A stretch of 64,000 nt of DNA, taken from assembly GCA_020073485.1 (NCBI GenBank), contig JAIQFB010000022.1:62001-126000 (forward strand), read 5' to 3'. Position numbers and translations under genes: made by a program. Of the stretch, positions 9,263 to 21,988 are shown piece by piece. Under the pieces are notes generated by a model. It was not told the origin of the DNA. It saw only the letters and a program-made list of their open reading frames with translations, and made no database searches. The stretch's first letter is position 1. Each line of letters starts with the position of its first letter. This DNA is from Terriglobia bacterium (GTDB lineage Bacteria; Acidobacteriota; Terriglobia; Acidiferrales; UBA7541).

Positions 9263-9266
<4 letters not shown>
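8292..9266 (-). CDS. Response regulator with diguanylate cyclase (REC-GGDEF) domain
   Basis: A 324-aa PleD/WspR-like protein. The REC domain spans residues about 1-120, with phosphoacceptor D52 in LLDWMMPG and conserved K104. The GGDEF domain spans about 140-305, with an intact GGEEF active site (218-222) that makes c-di-GMP from two GTP. An RxxD motif (209-212) five residues ahead matches the allosteric inhibitory I-site. The start at 9266 overlaps the stop of the hybrid kinase gene by four bases (ATGA), so kinase and cyclase are translationally coupled. The HPt domain of that kinase is the natural phosphodonor. Confidence 0.95.
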
Positions 9267-12448
<3,182 letters not shown>

Positions 12449-12449
12449 A

Positions 12450-13130
12450 TCAGTTCTTCGCGCCGGCCGCGCTGTCAATCACCGCGGCGGCCAAGGACAA
12501 CAATTTCGAGCTGACTTTCAAATGCGCGCGGCTGGCGGCTCCCACGTCTATGGCCACCCGCACGCGGGAATCCTGGATCACAAACTGAATCATTCCCCCG
12601 GATTCGACAAAGTGATCCATGTCCGCGACCGTAAGCACGCTGGAGCCATGCAGGCCCGCCAGGATCGCCGGGAGACGCTTTTTTTCCGACGCACCGATGA
12701 ACAGGATGTGGCAGCCGCGCAAATCCTCGATCGTCGTGAAGTTCTTCACCTCCAGTTCCCGGCCGCGGATGGACTTGCCGGTCACCAGTTGTTTCAAATC
12801 CTCGTCCACCGGGGTGTCCCCCACCACTCCGAGCACCCATTGCGTTTGCGTTACCCTGGCCGCGTCGTCGGGCCAGTCCACGAATTTCAAGAAATTGAAC
12901 AAATACGCCGCCTTGACCTCGGAATCCGTGGGGCCTTGTTGGGCGCGCATGGAGCGCTGCGCCGGCATCCAAACAGCGGCCAGGAAAAAAGCGGCGCCGG
13001 CAAGCCGCGTGCCGAGGCGAAGCGGGCCAAGCGGGCCGCTGGCGCGATCCGTGGCGCGGACAGGCGCCAGGCGTGGAGACCTTCGCTTGAATTTCCAGAA
13101 ACGCCGCACATCACCACCATTGGCCCGCAT
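12450..13130 (-). CDS. YfiR-family (DUF4154) periplasmic protein
   Basis: A 226-aa protein. Residues about 68-220 match the YfiR/DUF4154 family ([17 protein letters not shown] near the start of the domain, then ILFIGASE and [20 protein letters not shown]). In Pseudomonas, YfiR is a periplasmic repressor of the diguanylate cyclase YfiN, linking envelope signals to c-di-GMP. The first 65 residues contain an arginine-rich stretch and a hydrophobic segment (about 42-55) consistent with an export signal. The start at 13130 has no good Shine-Dalgarno site and the true start may be internal. It sits between the TonB-dependent receptor and the hybrid kinase. Confidence 0.85.
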   Translation of the reverse strand: MRANGGDVRRFWKFKRRSPRLAPVRATDRASGPLGPLRLGTRLAGAAFFLAAVWMPAQRSMRAQQGPTDSEVKAAYLFNFLKFVDWPDDAARVTQTQWVLGVVGDTPVDEDLKQLVTGKSIRGRELEVKNFTTIEDLRGCHILFIGASEKKRLPAILAGLHGSSVLTVADMDHFVESGGMIQFVIQDSRVRVAIDVGAASRAHLKVSSKLLSLAAAVIDSAAGAKN

Positions 13131-13259
13131 GGCACGAATTTACGCGAAGCGCGGCGCAATCCGGCGCCGGCAAGATCCCCATAGTTAGGCGCGCCCGCAC
13201 GGGAAGGGCCCGCCTGCGAACCTGTTCTTTTCCTCCATGACATTTCGGATTCATGGTCC

Positions 13260-15365
13260 CTAGAATCTCCAGCTCACCTGCGCGTAGGCGCTGCGTTTCA
13301 TCTGATTGGCGATGATGGATTGGGTGAAATCCTGAAATTCGAAGTGGTGGTCCTGAAGCAGATTTTGCCCGACCAGGCTGATCGTGCCGCGCTCGGACCA
13401 TCTCCAGGACAGTTGCGTATCCAAACGAGTGTATGCCGGGACATTTTCCCTCGGCAGCGGGCCGGTGAAATAGGCGCTGGCGTCCCAGTCCCATCCGTGC
13501 GGGAAATTGACGCGGGAACGGATTTGGGCGGAATGGCGCGGGGTGCTCCCCTCCGCCGTCGCGATGGAGGTGGTGTCCTGGCTCGCTGGGTCCAGGTGCA
13601 TGTGAATCCGTCCCCACGCGTAACCAGGGCTGAGGCTCCACCAGGGCAGCACTTTCCAGTTGGTGGATATTTCCAGTCCGTGCGCTTCGCCATGCATTAG
13701 ATTTTGAAAGGTCTCGGGAATGACCAGATGCAAGGGAGGCGGAGCCGATTCCAGAAACGGCGCGCCGGGTTCAAGGGTCTGCTGGTTCCTGTAAACGTTG
13801 TAGTAGGCGGCCAGATCCAACGAGACTTTGTCCGAGATGATGGTTCGATACCCCGCCTCATACGCGTACAGGTTCTCGTTCTGGTAATTTGGGTTACCCA
13901 AGATGCTGGCCATGGCGGGAATCCCTCCGGGTCCGGGGAAAGCGGAAACGTTTATGCGGCTCGCGATGTCGGTTTCATTCGGAGTGCGGATGGCGCTGGA
14001 AAAAGCGGCCCAAAGCATGTCGCGATTGTTCACCTGCCACGCCATGCGTGCACTGGGCATGGCCGCCCAGCCCGTGTAGTAGTTGCGTTCCACCTTTGTG
14101 CCCACGGTCAAGTAGAGGCGTTCGGAAACCAGGGCCAATTCGTCCTGCACGAAGGCGCTGAAAAGCGGATCGACGGCCGAAGACGGGTTCAACGAATAGG
14201 CAAGGCCTCCATTTGAACGGGAGATGGAATACCGATAGCCCGCCCCCCAAATGATGTTCTGGCGGTCTCCCCATCGGAAGTGATGCTGGAAATCAACTGT
14301 CAGCGTCTTTCGCGCTTCCATGAGAACATCATCGCGGCGGCTCGCAGTGTACGAGACGCCCAATGTCGTGTCCGACCGCGACGAAAACGCGTGGTTCCAA
14401 ACCGATTGCAGATAGCCCCCCGAAACGCTTACGGGCGCGTCGATATATTGAGAATTGGGAGGGGAAATGGAAATGAGCGTTACGGCCGGGATGTGCTCCC
14501 GGCCGGTGTACATGCTTGCCTGCACCGCGAGCGTGTCCTGGCTGGAAAGCGCGGCGTCGGCTCGAACACCGCCCTTGAGCAATTGCCACCCGTCGCCCCC
14601 GTCCTGGCCGGCGCCATTCGGCAGGTGATTCTGGTTTAGATACTTTGAATAAATCCGGTAGTTAATCTTGTTCTTGTCCAGCGCCCCCCCGTACTGAATC
14701 ATTCCAAAGCCTTGATTCAGATTGCCGCCGCCGGATGTCACCAGCCCGCCCTGCGTTTCCGACGCATTCCTGCTGATGATGTTGATGACGCCGTCGACGG
14801 CGTTGGCGCCCCACACCGACCCGCCCGGCCCGCGAATGACTTCAATTCTCTCGATGTTTTCCAAAGGCACATCCAGGGTGTCCCAGAACACGCCGCCGAA
14901 CGACGGCGCATACACCGCCCTTCCATCCAGCATCACCAGCAATTTATTGCTGAACCGGCTGTTGAATCCGCGCACGCCGATCGCCCAGGTGCTGGATGTG
15001 ATCTGCGCCACGTCCACGCCCGGCACCATGCGCAACAAGTCCGGAATGTTCAGCGCGCCGGAATTGCGAACGTCTTCGCGCTCGATCACGAAGACAGCGG
15101 AAGCGGTTCGCGAGAGTTTCTGCTCGGTCTTGGAAACCGAAGTCACCTTGATATTCATCAGGTCTTCGATATTCATCGCGGTCAGATCCATTTTTTCCCC
15201 GGCATCCAAAGCCGTTTGCTGCGCCATGGCAGGCGGACAACCTGCCGTTAGAACCAACCCATAACCGAGGACGCTGAAAGGGCTTGCCATGACTTCAACG
15301 AAGGCTTTCCGGCACATTCGCCAGACGCGGACACTCCGTGCGGACACGGAAGCACTTCTTTTCAT
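13260..15365 (-). CDS. TonB-dependent outer-membrane receptor
   Basis: A protein of about 701 aa with a signal region, a plug domain (about 60-170: TASAVFVIEREDVRNSG, LLRMVPGVDVAQI, LDGRAVYAPSFGGVFWD, IERIEVIRGPGGSVWGANA) and a 22-strand beta-barrel ending in VSWRF, the terminal aromatic expected for outer-membrane insertion. A short conserved segment before the plug (MNIEDLMNIKVTSVSKTEQK) is typical of receptors found beside sensor kinases. The start at 15365 gives MKRSASV; a TTG at 15383 is possible and neither has a strong Shine-Dalgarno. Ligand unknown. It is the first gene of the receptor-yfiR-kinase-cyclase operon. Confidence 0.9.
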   Translation of the reverse strand: MKRSASVSARSVRVWRMCRKAFVEVMASPFSVLGYGLVLTAGCPPAMAQQTALDAGEKMDLTAMNIEDLMNIKVTSVSKTEQKLSRTASAVFVIEREDVRNSGALNIPDLLRMVPGVDVAQITSSTWAIGVRGFNSRFSNKLLVMLDGRAVYAPSFGGVFWDTLDVPLENIERIEVIRGPGGSVWGANAVDGVINIISRNASETQGGLVTSGGGNLNQGFGMIQYGGALDKNKINYRIYSKYLNQNHLPNGAGQDGGDGWQLLKGGVRADAALSSQDTLAVQASMYTGREHIPAVTLISISPPNSQYIDAPVSVSGGYLQSVWNHAFSSRSDTTLGVSYTASRRDDVLMEARKTLTVDFQHHFRWGDRQNIIWGAGYRYSISRSNGGLAYSLNPSSAVDPLFSAFVQDELALVSERLYLTVGTKVERNYYTGWAAMPSARMAWQVNNRDMLWAAFSSAIRTPNETDIASRINVSAFPGPGGIPAMASILGNPNYQNENLYAYEAGYRTIISDKVSLDLAAYYNVYRNQQTLEPGAPFLESAPPPLHLVIPETFQNLMHGEAHGLEISTNWKVLPWWSLSPGYAWGRIHMHLDPASQDTTSIATAEGSTPRHSAQIRSRVNFPHGWDWDASAYFTGPLPRENVPAYTRLDTQLSWRWSERGTISLVGQNLLQDHHFEFQDFTQSIIANQMKRSAYAQVSWRF

Positions 15366-15718
15366 CGATTTTGCCCGCGACAAGGCAAGGTTATGGCGCG
15401 CCCCCAGTCAATGATCTGCACCGCAATCGCCAAACGAAGACTGGGAACCGCGCATTAACAATCGTGTTATGAATTGATTGCAAGATTAGAAAGGGTTAAT
15501 CATACGTGCGCTGTACACACGAGTTCCAATTCGGATCTCCCCGCACCGGTTTGACTCATATTTTCTAATCCTGTTCTGGAACGACCCGCCCTCGAGGTCA
15601 CACTTTCTCCGTGACTTCACGTTTAATGATTCCTCGGCCGGAATTTCGGCGAGTTCTGAATTGCATTCCCTTCGCCCGGAAACAGTGCCTCCCAACACCC
15701 CCGGGAAAATGTGTTTAA

Positions 15719-15748
15719 AAAGTGAACTTGCGGAATGACATTCACTTT
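15719..15748. promoter_or_regulatory. Inverted repeat upstream of the PHP gene
   Basis: Eight-base arms AAAGTGAA (15719-15726) and TTCACTTT (15741-15748) with a 14-base spacer lie 67-96 bases upstream of the PHP-domain start, in the 449-base gap that separates two divergent operons (receptor operon and glycosyltransferase cluster). It may be an operator for either. The rest of the gap (15366-15814) is comparatively AT-rich and shows no gene. Confidence 0.4.
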
Positions 15749-15814
15749 CCCGTCATTCGTTTGTAATAGGAGCGCGTTACCGTGCGAAAAAGTGCGGGCA
15801 AAAAGGAGAAATGG

Positions 15815-16951
15815 ATGAAACAAAGCCGGACGCAGATATTCACTTTCCCCTCGGAACGGTACGTGACGCGAGCTTTTCATGCCGGCGTTTCCCTCCATAG
15901 CCACACCGAACATTCCCAGGAAAGACTGGACGACTTGCCGCGGTATCTCGATCGCATGCCGGTGGTTTCACAATTTCTGCGCTGGGAGAGAAAGCGATAC
16001 CTGGCCGCGACCGGCGCGAACCTCGATTTCTCGCGTGCCTACTGGAGAGGCCCGCTGAGCGCCCAGTCCGCCTACGAGCTGGAGTGTTCGCAGATTGGGC
16101 GCTTGGGACTCCGCGCGCTCGTCTCTTTGACCGACCACGACACGATTGATGCCGGTTTGTTGCTCCAGGCGGGCCGCCCAGCCGGAGAAATTCCCATCTC
16201 CGTGGAATGGACCGTGCCCTACGAGCAAACTTACTTTCACATTGGTATTCACAATCTGCACTCCACCCTGGCCATATCGTTCATGCAGGAGTTCGCGAAC
16301 TACACGCGCAAGCTGCAAGCCTATGTCCTGGGGCAACTGTTCGAGGCCCTGGAAGCCGACCCTTCCACTCTCGTCGTGCTGAATCACCCGCTGTGGGATA
16401 TGGGCGGCGTTGGGCGGACACAACTCACCGCGAATCTAAGGAAATTCTTTCAAGTCTACGGGCGCCATATTCACGCCCTGGAAATCAACGGGCTCCGAAG
16501 CTGGCCGGAAAACTTGGCCGCCGCCGGCCTGGCCGGGGAATTCGACTACCCAGTAGTAGCCGGAGGCGACCGCCACGGACTCGAACCAAACGCAGTAATC
16601 AATCTCACGCGCGCGAACACATTTGCGGAATTCGCGGAGGAAATCCGAGTGGAACGCTCCAGCGACATCGCCGTTTTGCCGCAGTATCAGGAACCCCTGG
16701 CGTTCCGCCATTTGCTCTGCGCGTGGGATGCCGTTCGCGAGCATCCGCAATTTGCCGGGCGGCAATACTGGGTCGCGCGCGTCTTTGTCGTTTGCGACGA
16801 CGGAGTGGAACGCCCTCTTTCAGCGCTTTGGACCAAGGGAACTCCCGCGTGGATCGACCCTTGCTTAAACGTGATCGGTGTTCTGGCGAGTCCTCCGGTC
16901 CGGACCGCTGCGCGCCTTGCTTACCAGGCAGCCGGGAGCCCAACGCCTTGA
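15815..16951 (+). CDS. PHP-superfamily metal-dependent phosphoesterase
   Basis: A 378-aa protein with PHP-type metal motifs: LHSHTEHS near residue 30, LTDHDTIDAG near 108, VLNHPLW near 190 and AGGDRHG near 250. These histidines and aspartates would bind a di- or tri-metal centre that hydrolyses phosphoesters. The start at 15815 follows AGGAG with 6-base spacing and is clearly better than the GTG at 15782. Its stop overlaps the start of the first glycosyltransferase (TTGA), so the two are coupled; the substrate may be a sugar phosphate or a phospholipid-linked precursor of the glycan made by the cluster. Confidence 0.82.
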   Translation: MKQSRTQIFTFPSERYVTRAFHAGVSLHSHTEHSQERLDDLPRYLDRMPVVSQFLRWERKRYLAATGANLDFSRAYWRGPLSAQSAYELECSQIGRLGLRALVSLTDHDTIDAGLLLQAGRPAGEIPISVEWTVPYEQTYFHIGIHNLHSTLAISFMQEFANYTRKLQAYVLGQLFEALEADPSTLVVLNHPLWDMGGVGRTQLTANLRKFFQVYGRHIHALEINGLRSWPENLAAAGLAGEFDYPVVAGGDRHGLEPNAVINLTRANTFAEFAEEIRVERSSDIAVLPQYQEPLAFRHLLCAWDAVREHPQFAGRQYWVARVFVVCDDGVERPLSALWTKGTPAWIDPCLNVIGVLASPPVRTAARLAYQAAGSPTP

Positions 16952-18153
16952 GCGGCTGGCCACGGGTGGCATTTTTTTCCGACTCATATCACGGTGTGGA
17001 CGGAGTAGCCACGACGTGCCGCAACATCGTCGAGGCCGCGCGACTCCACCAGCTGCCGTTTCTGGCCGTCCATGCCGGGGCGACCCGGCGCAGAGTGAAG
17101 GACGGGCCGGTTGAAATTCTGGAACTGGATCGCGGACCCGTCGCTCTCAACCTCGACCGGCATCTGAAGTTCGACCTGCTATTTTCCTTTCATTACAAGC
17201 GAGTGCTGGAGGCGGCGCGCTCGTTTCGTCCTGACATTGTGCACATTACCGGTCCGGGCGACGTGGGTATCACCGGAGCGCGCGTGGCCTACGCCCTCGG
17301 CGTGCCTCTGGTCGCATCCTGGCACACGAATCTCCACGAATTCGCAGGCAGGCGGCTGGCGAAAATGGTGGCGCCGCTTCCCAAAGCGCAGCGGTGCGCC
17401 CTCGCGGGTGTCGCCGAAAAATATGTTTTGATGGCTTGCCTTCGTTACTATCAGATCGCCGATGTCATCCTGGCCCCCAACAGGGAACATGCGCTGCTTC
17501 TCCAGAACGGGACCAATAAACCCGTCTACCCCATGCGCCGGGGGATCGACACACAGCTTTTTTCTCCTCTGAAGCGCGACGCCAGCGACGGGATCTTCCG
17601 GCTGGGTTTCGTCGGCAGGCTTTGTCCCGAGAAAAACGTGCGCTTGCTGGCGGACCTGGAGCGGGGATTGTGCCAGCGCGGAATTCACAATTACCGTTTC
17701 AGCGTTGTGGGAGACGGGGATGAAAGGCCGTGGCTGGAGCGCAATCTTCAACGGGCCGATTTCACGGGCGAATTGCACGGGGAACTTCTGTCGCGGGCCT
17801 ACGCGAACATGGACGTCTTTGTGTTCCCGTCGGAAACTGACACCTACGGCAATGTGATCAGCGAAGCGATGGCGTCGGGCACGCCGGCGATCGTGACTTC
17901 CAAAGGCGGGCCAAAATACCAGGTGCAGGATGGCGTTACCGGATTTGTCGCGGACAATACGGGAGATTTTCTGACGAGGACAAACTGGCTGATGGCCAAT
18001 CCCCATCAGCACCGGAGGTTTCGCGAAGCCTGCCGCCTGTGGGCCACCGGCAGAACCTGGGACAATGTCCTCGACGACCTGTTGGAAGCGTATCAGGCCA
18101 GCTTTTCCACTCCTTTCATGAATCGCGTGGCGACGGCGCTGGCGGCAAACTGA
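16948..18153 (+). CDS. GT4-family glycosyltransferase (first of the cluster)
   Basis: A 401-aa GT-B fold enzyme of the family-4 type. The N-terminal half has FFSDSYHGVDGVATTCRNI, the acceptor-side loop of GT4 enzymes acting on lipids; the C-terminal half carries FVGRLCPEKNV and DTYGNVISEAMASGTPAIV, where the usual EX7E glutamate pair is D-x7-E. The start is a TTG at 16948 that overlaps the upstream TGA stop and is preceded by GGGAG; the frame is open for 247 codons further upstream, but that part is the shadow of the PHP gene. It probably transfers a nucleotide sugar to a lipid or glycan. Confidence 0.85.
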   Translation: MSGWPRVAFFSDSYHGVDGVATTCRNIVEAARLHQLPFLAVHAGATRRRVKDGPVEILELDRGPVALNLDRHLKFDLLFSFHYKRVLEAARSFRPDIVHITGPGDVGITGARVAYALGVPLVASWHTNLHEFAGRRLAKMVAPLPKAQRCALAGVAEKYVLMACLRYYQIADVILAPNREHALLLQNGTNKPVYPMRRGIDTQLFSPLKRDASDGIFRLGFVGRLCPEKNVRLLADLERGLCQRGIHNYRFSVVGDGDERPWLERNLQRADFTGELHGELLSRAYANMDVFVFPSETDTYGNVISEAMASGTPAIVTSKGGPKYQVQDGVTGFVADNTGDFLTRTNWLMANPHQHRRFREACRLWATGRTWDNVLDDLLEAYQASFSTPFMNRVATALAAN

Positions 18154-18381
18154 CTGGTGCATGTTCTGCGGCACTTGCAGATTTTCCGAGCGGTGCAACC
18201 CAAACGCGTCTGCGTATCTCCTGACTTCGGCATCGTGCCCCATTTCTGTTTCGTCCAGGCTGATACCGGCCGATCCCGTAGCGGTTCGCCTTCGCTCGTC
18301 ATTGCTTCTCAGGACAATATTAAAAGGGTTTTACACTGCTTTCATATGCGTGGCGACTGCCATGTGGCCCACTGGGGCTGG

Positions 18382-19038
18382 ATGAAAACGATCGAAACCG
18401 AAGAAAGGATCGCGCGCGGCCCGTCCCCTCCCCCGGCGCCGCATTGCGAATTGCCGCGCGGGGGCATGGCCACGGATGGCGTCCGGAAAGCGCCAACAGT
18501 CGGAGAAGTCATCGCCGGCCTGGCGCGCCATCCGGTTCGGAATCTTTTTGCCCGGTGGAACTGGAAGGCCGCGCTACTCAGTTCCCTGCTGCGCGGATTG
18601 ATTTTTTTCTGCACAAATTTGATTTCGGGATGGCATGCGGCGGTCGGAGCGCTGCTGGCGGAATTCGCGCTTCGTGCGGCCACTTCCGGTTTTTATGGCG
18701 CGATCACCGAAGCGCTCTCGGCGGCGCAGCCGCCGTGGGCGGCCACGGCCGCGGCCATGGTCGTGCTGCCGTGCCTGGCGCATACGCTGGAGTTTCTCGT
18801 CCATTGGCTGCGGGGAACGCCGAAGCTCGGGCTGAGCATTGGAACGTCCATGATTTTCACGGCATTTTCGACCGCGTTCAATTTATTCGCCATGCGGCGC
18901 GGCGTGCTCATCACCCATGGAGATAGCAAGCCCCTGTCGCATGACCTTGGCCGCGTCCCGCCGCTCTTATGGGAATTCGTGTCCGCCGTGCCGAAAATGA
19001 TCATGCGATTTCTGGCGCGCGTGGTTTCGACGAGGTGA
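18382..19038 (+). CDS. Multi-pass membrane protein of unknown function
   Basis: A 218-aa protein with a short cytoplasmic N-terminus and about four hydrophobic segments (roughly residues 62-85, 95-115, 125-145 and 155-175). I do not recognise a family. The start at 18382 is the first ATG that leaves a reasonable length; the frame runs back to 18157 without similarity or a ribosome site. It lies between the two GT4 genes on the same strand, so a role in export or assembly of their product is an inference from position only. Confidence 0.6.
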   Translation: MKTIETEERIARGPSPPPAPHCELPRGGMATDGVRKAPTVGEVIAGLARHPVRNLFARWNWKAALLSSLLRGLIFFCTNLISGWHAAVGALLAEFALRAATSGFYGAITEALSAAQPPWAATAAAMVVLPCLAHTLEFLVHWLRGTPKLGLSIGTSMIFTAFSTAFNLFAMRRGVLITHGDSKPLSHDLGRVPPLLWEFVSAVPKMIMRFLARVVSTR

Positions 19039-19078
19039 ACGGGACGATTCGCGAAATCCAAACCCAGGGAGGATTCGG

Positions 19079-20395
19079 TTGCCGATCAAGACTCTGCACA
19101 TTACGAATTGCTACCATGCCACTTCGGGAGGAATTCGCACTTTTTACCGCGCGCTTCTCGCCGCATCCAACGAGCACCGGCGGCAACTCCGCCTAATTGT
19201 TCCCGGCCCCGAAGACGGCATTGAGGAAATCGGCGAATTCGGACGGATTTACACGATCCAGGCGCCGAAATCCCCGTTCATCGATTCCGCGTATCGGCTT
19301 TTGCTCCCCCATCTCTACGCCCTGCCCTATCGTTCGCGGCTGCGGCAAATTCTGGAAGAAGAGCGGCCCGACCTGGTGGAGATCTGCGACAAATACACGC
19401 TCTGCTATCTGCCCCCGGCATGGCGGAACGGCTGGGCCGGAAACGCGCCTCCGGCGGTATTCATAGGCCTGAGCTGCGAGCGCATGGACGACAACGTCTC
19501 GGCCTTCCTCAGCGAGAGCCGGCTGGGGCGGCTCTTCGCGAATTGGTATATGCGCTCCATCTACGCTCCGCGATTTGATGGGCACATCTCCAATTCCGAA
19601 TACACGGCGGCAGAGCTGGTGGCGGCGCTCGCCAAGTGCCCGGATCTGCCCGTGCATGTTTGCCCGATGGGCGCGGACTGCGAGAAATTCGGCCCGCACC
19701 GGCGCGACCCTGCAAAACGCCAGGCGCTGCTGGCCGGTTTTCAAAACGCGCCGGCTGGCGGGAGAGATACGCGGCTTCTTCTGTATGTCGGGCGGATCTC
19801 CCGCGAAAAAAATATTTCGCTCCTGGTCGATATGATGGAACTTCTCGCGCGGAATTCACGGGACGACTACGCGCTCTTGATTTTGGGCCAGGGCCAGCTG
19901 GCCAATTGGATCCGGAAGAACATGGACCGCCGCGCGGCTGGCCGCGTGCGCCTGATCGGCCACATTTCCGATCGCGAACGCGTGGCCGATATTTTTGCCA
20001 ATTGCGACGCGCTGATCCATCCCAACCCGCGCAAACCCTTTGGGATCGCGCCGCTGGAGGCCATGGCTTCGGGCCTTCCGGTGGTGGCCCCGTATTCCGG
20101 CGGGGTGCTCTCCTACGCCAACGATTCCAACGCCTGGCTCGCCGAACCCAATGGCGCGAGTTTTGCCGCGGCCGTGCACGGGATATTCGAGGACGATGCC
20201 GCGCGCGGGGGGAAAATTGACCGCGCCATCGGCACCGCCAGCGAATTCAATTGGGCGAGAACGGCAGCACGCTTTTTTGAATTATACGATGGCCTGTTCG
20301 CGCGGCTGCGCCGTTCGCCTTCCGCAGCGCCGCAAGTTGAGGACGCGGCTGCAGCGCAATTGATTTTTAACTCCGATTCGAGCCGCCACGTATAG
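19079..20395 (+). CDS. GT4-family glycosyltransferase (second of the cluster)
   Basis: A 438-aa GT-B enzyme. The N-terminus (TLHITNCYHATSGGIRTFYR) has the glycine-rich acceptor loop. The C-terminal nucleotide-sugar domain shows LLYVGRISREKNISLLVDMM, LIGHISDRERVADIF and NPRKPFGIAPLEAMASGLPVV. The start is TTG at 19079 behind GGAGG. It lacks a signal peptide and acts in the cytoplasm. With the upstream GT4, PHP protein and membrane protein it forms a small glycan-building set. Confidence 0.85.
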   Translation: MPIKTLHITNCYHATSGGIRTFYRALLAASNEHRRQLRLIVPGPEDGIEEIGEFGRIYTIQAPKSPFIDSAYRLLLPHLYALPYRSRLRQILEEERPDLVEICDKYTLCYLPPAWRNGWAGNAPPAVFIGLSCERMDDNVSAFLSESRLGRLFANWYMRSIYAPRFDGHISNSEYTAAELVAALAKCPDLPVHVCPMGADCEKFGPHRRDPAKRQALLAGFQNAPAGGRDTRLLLYVGRISREKNISLLVDMMELLARNSRDDYALLILGQGQLANWIRKNMDRRAAGRVRLIGHISDRERVADIFANCDALIHPNPRKPFGIAPLEAMASGLPVVAPYSGGVLSYANDSNAWLAEPNGASFAAAVHGIFEDDAARGGKIDRAIGTASEFNWARTAARFFELYDGLFARLRRSPSAAPQVEDAAAAQLIFNSDSSRHV

Positions 20396-20413
20396 GCCTA
20401 CCTGGGTGAACGC

Positions 20414-20671
20414 ATGACGATCTGGTTCGAGGGAGTAGGAAGCGCGGCGGCGATGTGCACCACGCTATGCTGGCTGCCGCAGGCCGTGAAAATCATTCGC
20501 GAGAAAAAAACCTCGGGGATCTCACTGCTCACGCAAAGCGTGTTCACGCTGGGAGTCGCCCTGTGGGCGACCTACGGATTACTTCTTAACGATCCGCCCA
20601 TCATTTATGCGAATTTGGTCACGCTTGTGTTTTCGTCGGCCATCCTGATTCTCAAGCTTCGCTATCCCTGA
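20414..20671 (+). CDS. SemiSWEET sugar transporter (MtN3/PQ-loop family)
   Basis: An 85-aa, three-helix protein, the size of bacterial SemiSWEET half-transporters, which dimerise to move mono- or disaccharides. The family PQ motif is present (CWLPQAVKIIREKKTSGIS, residues about 17-35), followed by helices 2 (about 38-58) and 3 (about 62-82). It follows the second GT4 by 18 bases and closes the cluster, suggesting sugar supply to or removal from the pathway. Confidence 0.92.
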   Translation: MTIWFEGVGSAAAMCTTLCWLPQAVKIIREKKTSGISLLTQSVFTLGVALWATYGLLLNDPPIIYANLVTLVFSSAILILKLRYP

Positions 20672-20729
20672 GCGCGCGCTAAACGGCGTCCGGGAAGACC
20701 AGTCTGTTGGCAGGAGGGGCGAAGGCGAA

Positions 20730-20806
20730 TGGAGGCGCGGGTGGGATTTGAACCCACGGATGGAGGTTTTGCAGACCTCTCCCTTAGGCCTCTTGGGTAC
20801 CGCGCC
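20730..20806 (-). tRNA. tRNA-Cys (GCA)
   Basis: Read on the minus strand, the acceptor stem GGCGCGG pairs with CCGCGCC, the anticodon loop is CTGCAAA (anticodon GCA, cysteine), the T arm is GTGGG-TTCAAAT-CCCAC, and the discriminator U is followed by an encoded CCA. All arms fold. It is isolated between SemiSWEET and galT. Confidence 0.95.
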
Positions 20807-20861
20807 GAAGTAATGGAGTATAGCGAAATTCCGGTGCACTTGTCAGCGATTGCACTGGCAC

Positions 20862-21881
20862 TTAGCGCGACGTCGTGGAGCCGACCAGCGCTTCTCGCAT
20901 GAAGCGCGCCGATTCCTCCGGCGGCGTGGGGCAAATATAAAAACCCGTGCCCCACTCGAATCCGGCGACCTTGGTCAGCTTGGGGATGATCTCGATGTGC
21001 CAGTGGTAGTGCTCGTTGATTTCCTCGCCGACTGGCGAAGTATGAATCATCAAGTTGTAGGCCGGACGGTCCAGCACCGCGTCCAGGCGCGCCAAGTTGT
21101 CCTGCAACACCTTGGCGAGCCCCGCATAAATATTGGTCTGATTGTTTTCAAACGACGAGGCGTGCTGTTTGGGCAGAATCCACATCTCGAACGGAAAGCG
21201 GGGCGCGTAGGGAGCCAGGGTCACGAACAGTTCGGTCTGGCCGATCACGCGCACTTTGGATTCCAACTCCTGCCGGATCATGTCGCAGAAAATGCAGCGT
21301 TCCTTGTCAAAATAGTAGTGGCGCGAGCTGTCCACTTCCTCGCGCACGCGCTTGGGGACGATGGGCAGGGCGATCAACTGCGAATGCGGGTGCTCGAGCG
21401 ACGCCCCGGCCGCTTCGCCGTGATTCTTGAAGATCAGGATGTAGCGGAAGCGCTTGTCGTTCTTCAGGTCGAGCATGCGGTCGCGGAAGGCCCACAGGAC
21501 GTCCTCAATCTGCTTGTCCGTCATGGTCGCCAGCGTGCTGCGGTGGTCGGGCGTTTCGATGATCACTTCGTGCGCGCCCACGCCGTTCATGCGGTCGAAC
21601 AACCCTTCGCCTTCGCGGTCCAAATCGCCTTCGATGCCGAGCGCCGGAAATTTGTTGGGAACCACGCGCACTTGCCACCCCGGCGTGTTCGGACCGCTGC
21701 CGTTGCGGCCGTATTGCAGCACCTCGGGAGGCGTCTTCGATTCGTGGCCGTAACAAAAGGGACAGATGCCGATTCCCTTGATCTCCACGCTCTCGCGATA
21801 GAAATCCGAGGGCCGCTTGGCGCGGTCGGTCGAGATGATGACCCATCGTCCGGTGATGGGGTCTTTCCTTAATTCCGGCAA
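20862..21881 (-). CDS. galT: Galactose-1-phosphate uridylyltransferase
   Basis: A 339-aa Leloir-pathway enzyme that exchanges UDP between UDP-glucose and galactose 1-phosphate. The active-site HPHSQ (164-168) contains the uridylylated histidine H166, and CPFC (40-43) plus the downstream ERCIFCDM fit zinc-binding sites. HYHWHIEI near residue 300 is the second histidine-rich motif. The start is a TTG at 21881 preceded by AGGAGG. No galK or galE is adjacent. UDP-sugars made here could feed the nearby glycosyltransferases, but this is speculative. Confidence 0.93.
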   Translation of the reverse strand: MPELRKDPITGRWVIISTDRAKRPSDFYRESVEIKGIGICPFCYGHESKTPPEVLQYGRNGSGPNTPGWQVRVVPNKFPALGIEGDLDREGEGLFDRMNGVGAHEVIIETPDHRSTLATMTDKQIEDVLWAFRDRMLDLKNDKRFRYILIFKNHGEAAGASLEHPHSQLIALPIVPKRVREEVDSSRHYYFDKERCIFCDMIRQELESKVRVIGQTELFVTLAPYAPRFPFEMWILPKQHASSFENNQTNIYAGLAKVLQDNLARLDAVLDRPAYNLMIHTSPVGEEINEHYHWHIEIIPKLTKVAGFEWGTGFYICPTPPEESARFMREALVGSTTSR

Positions 21882-21988
21882 CGATTCCTCCTGGGCTGGA
21901 CACCCACACGGATCCGAAACGGACGCCGCTGAAAAATGTTTATTCTAATCCCGAAGGCCCGCGAAGCCTTGTGCAACACACAAAAATC

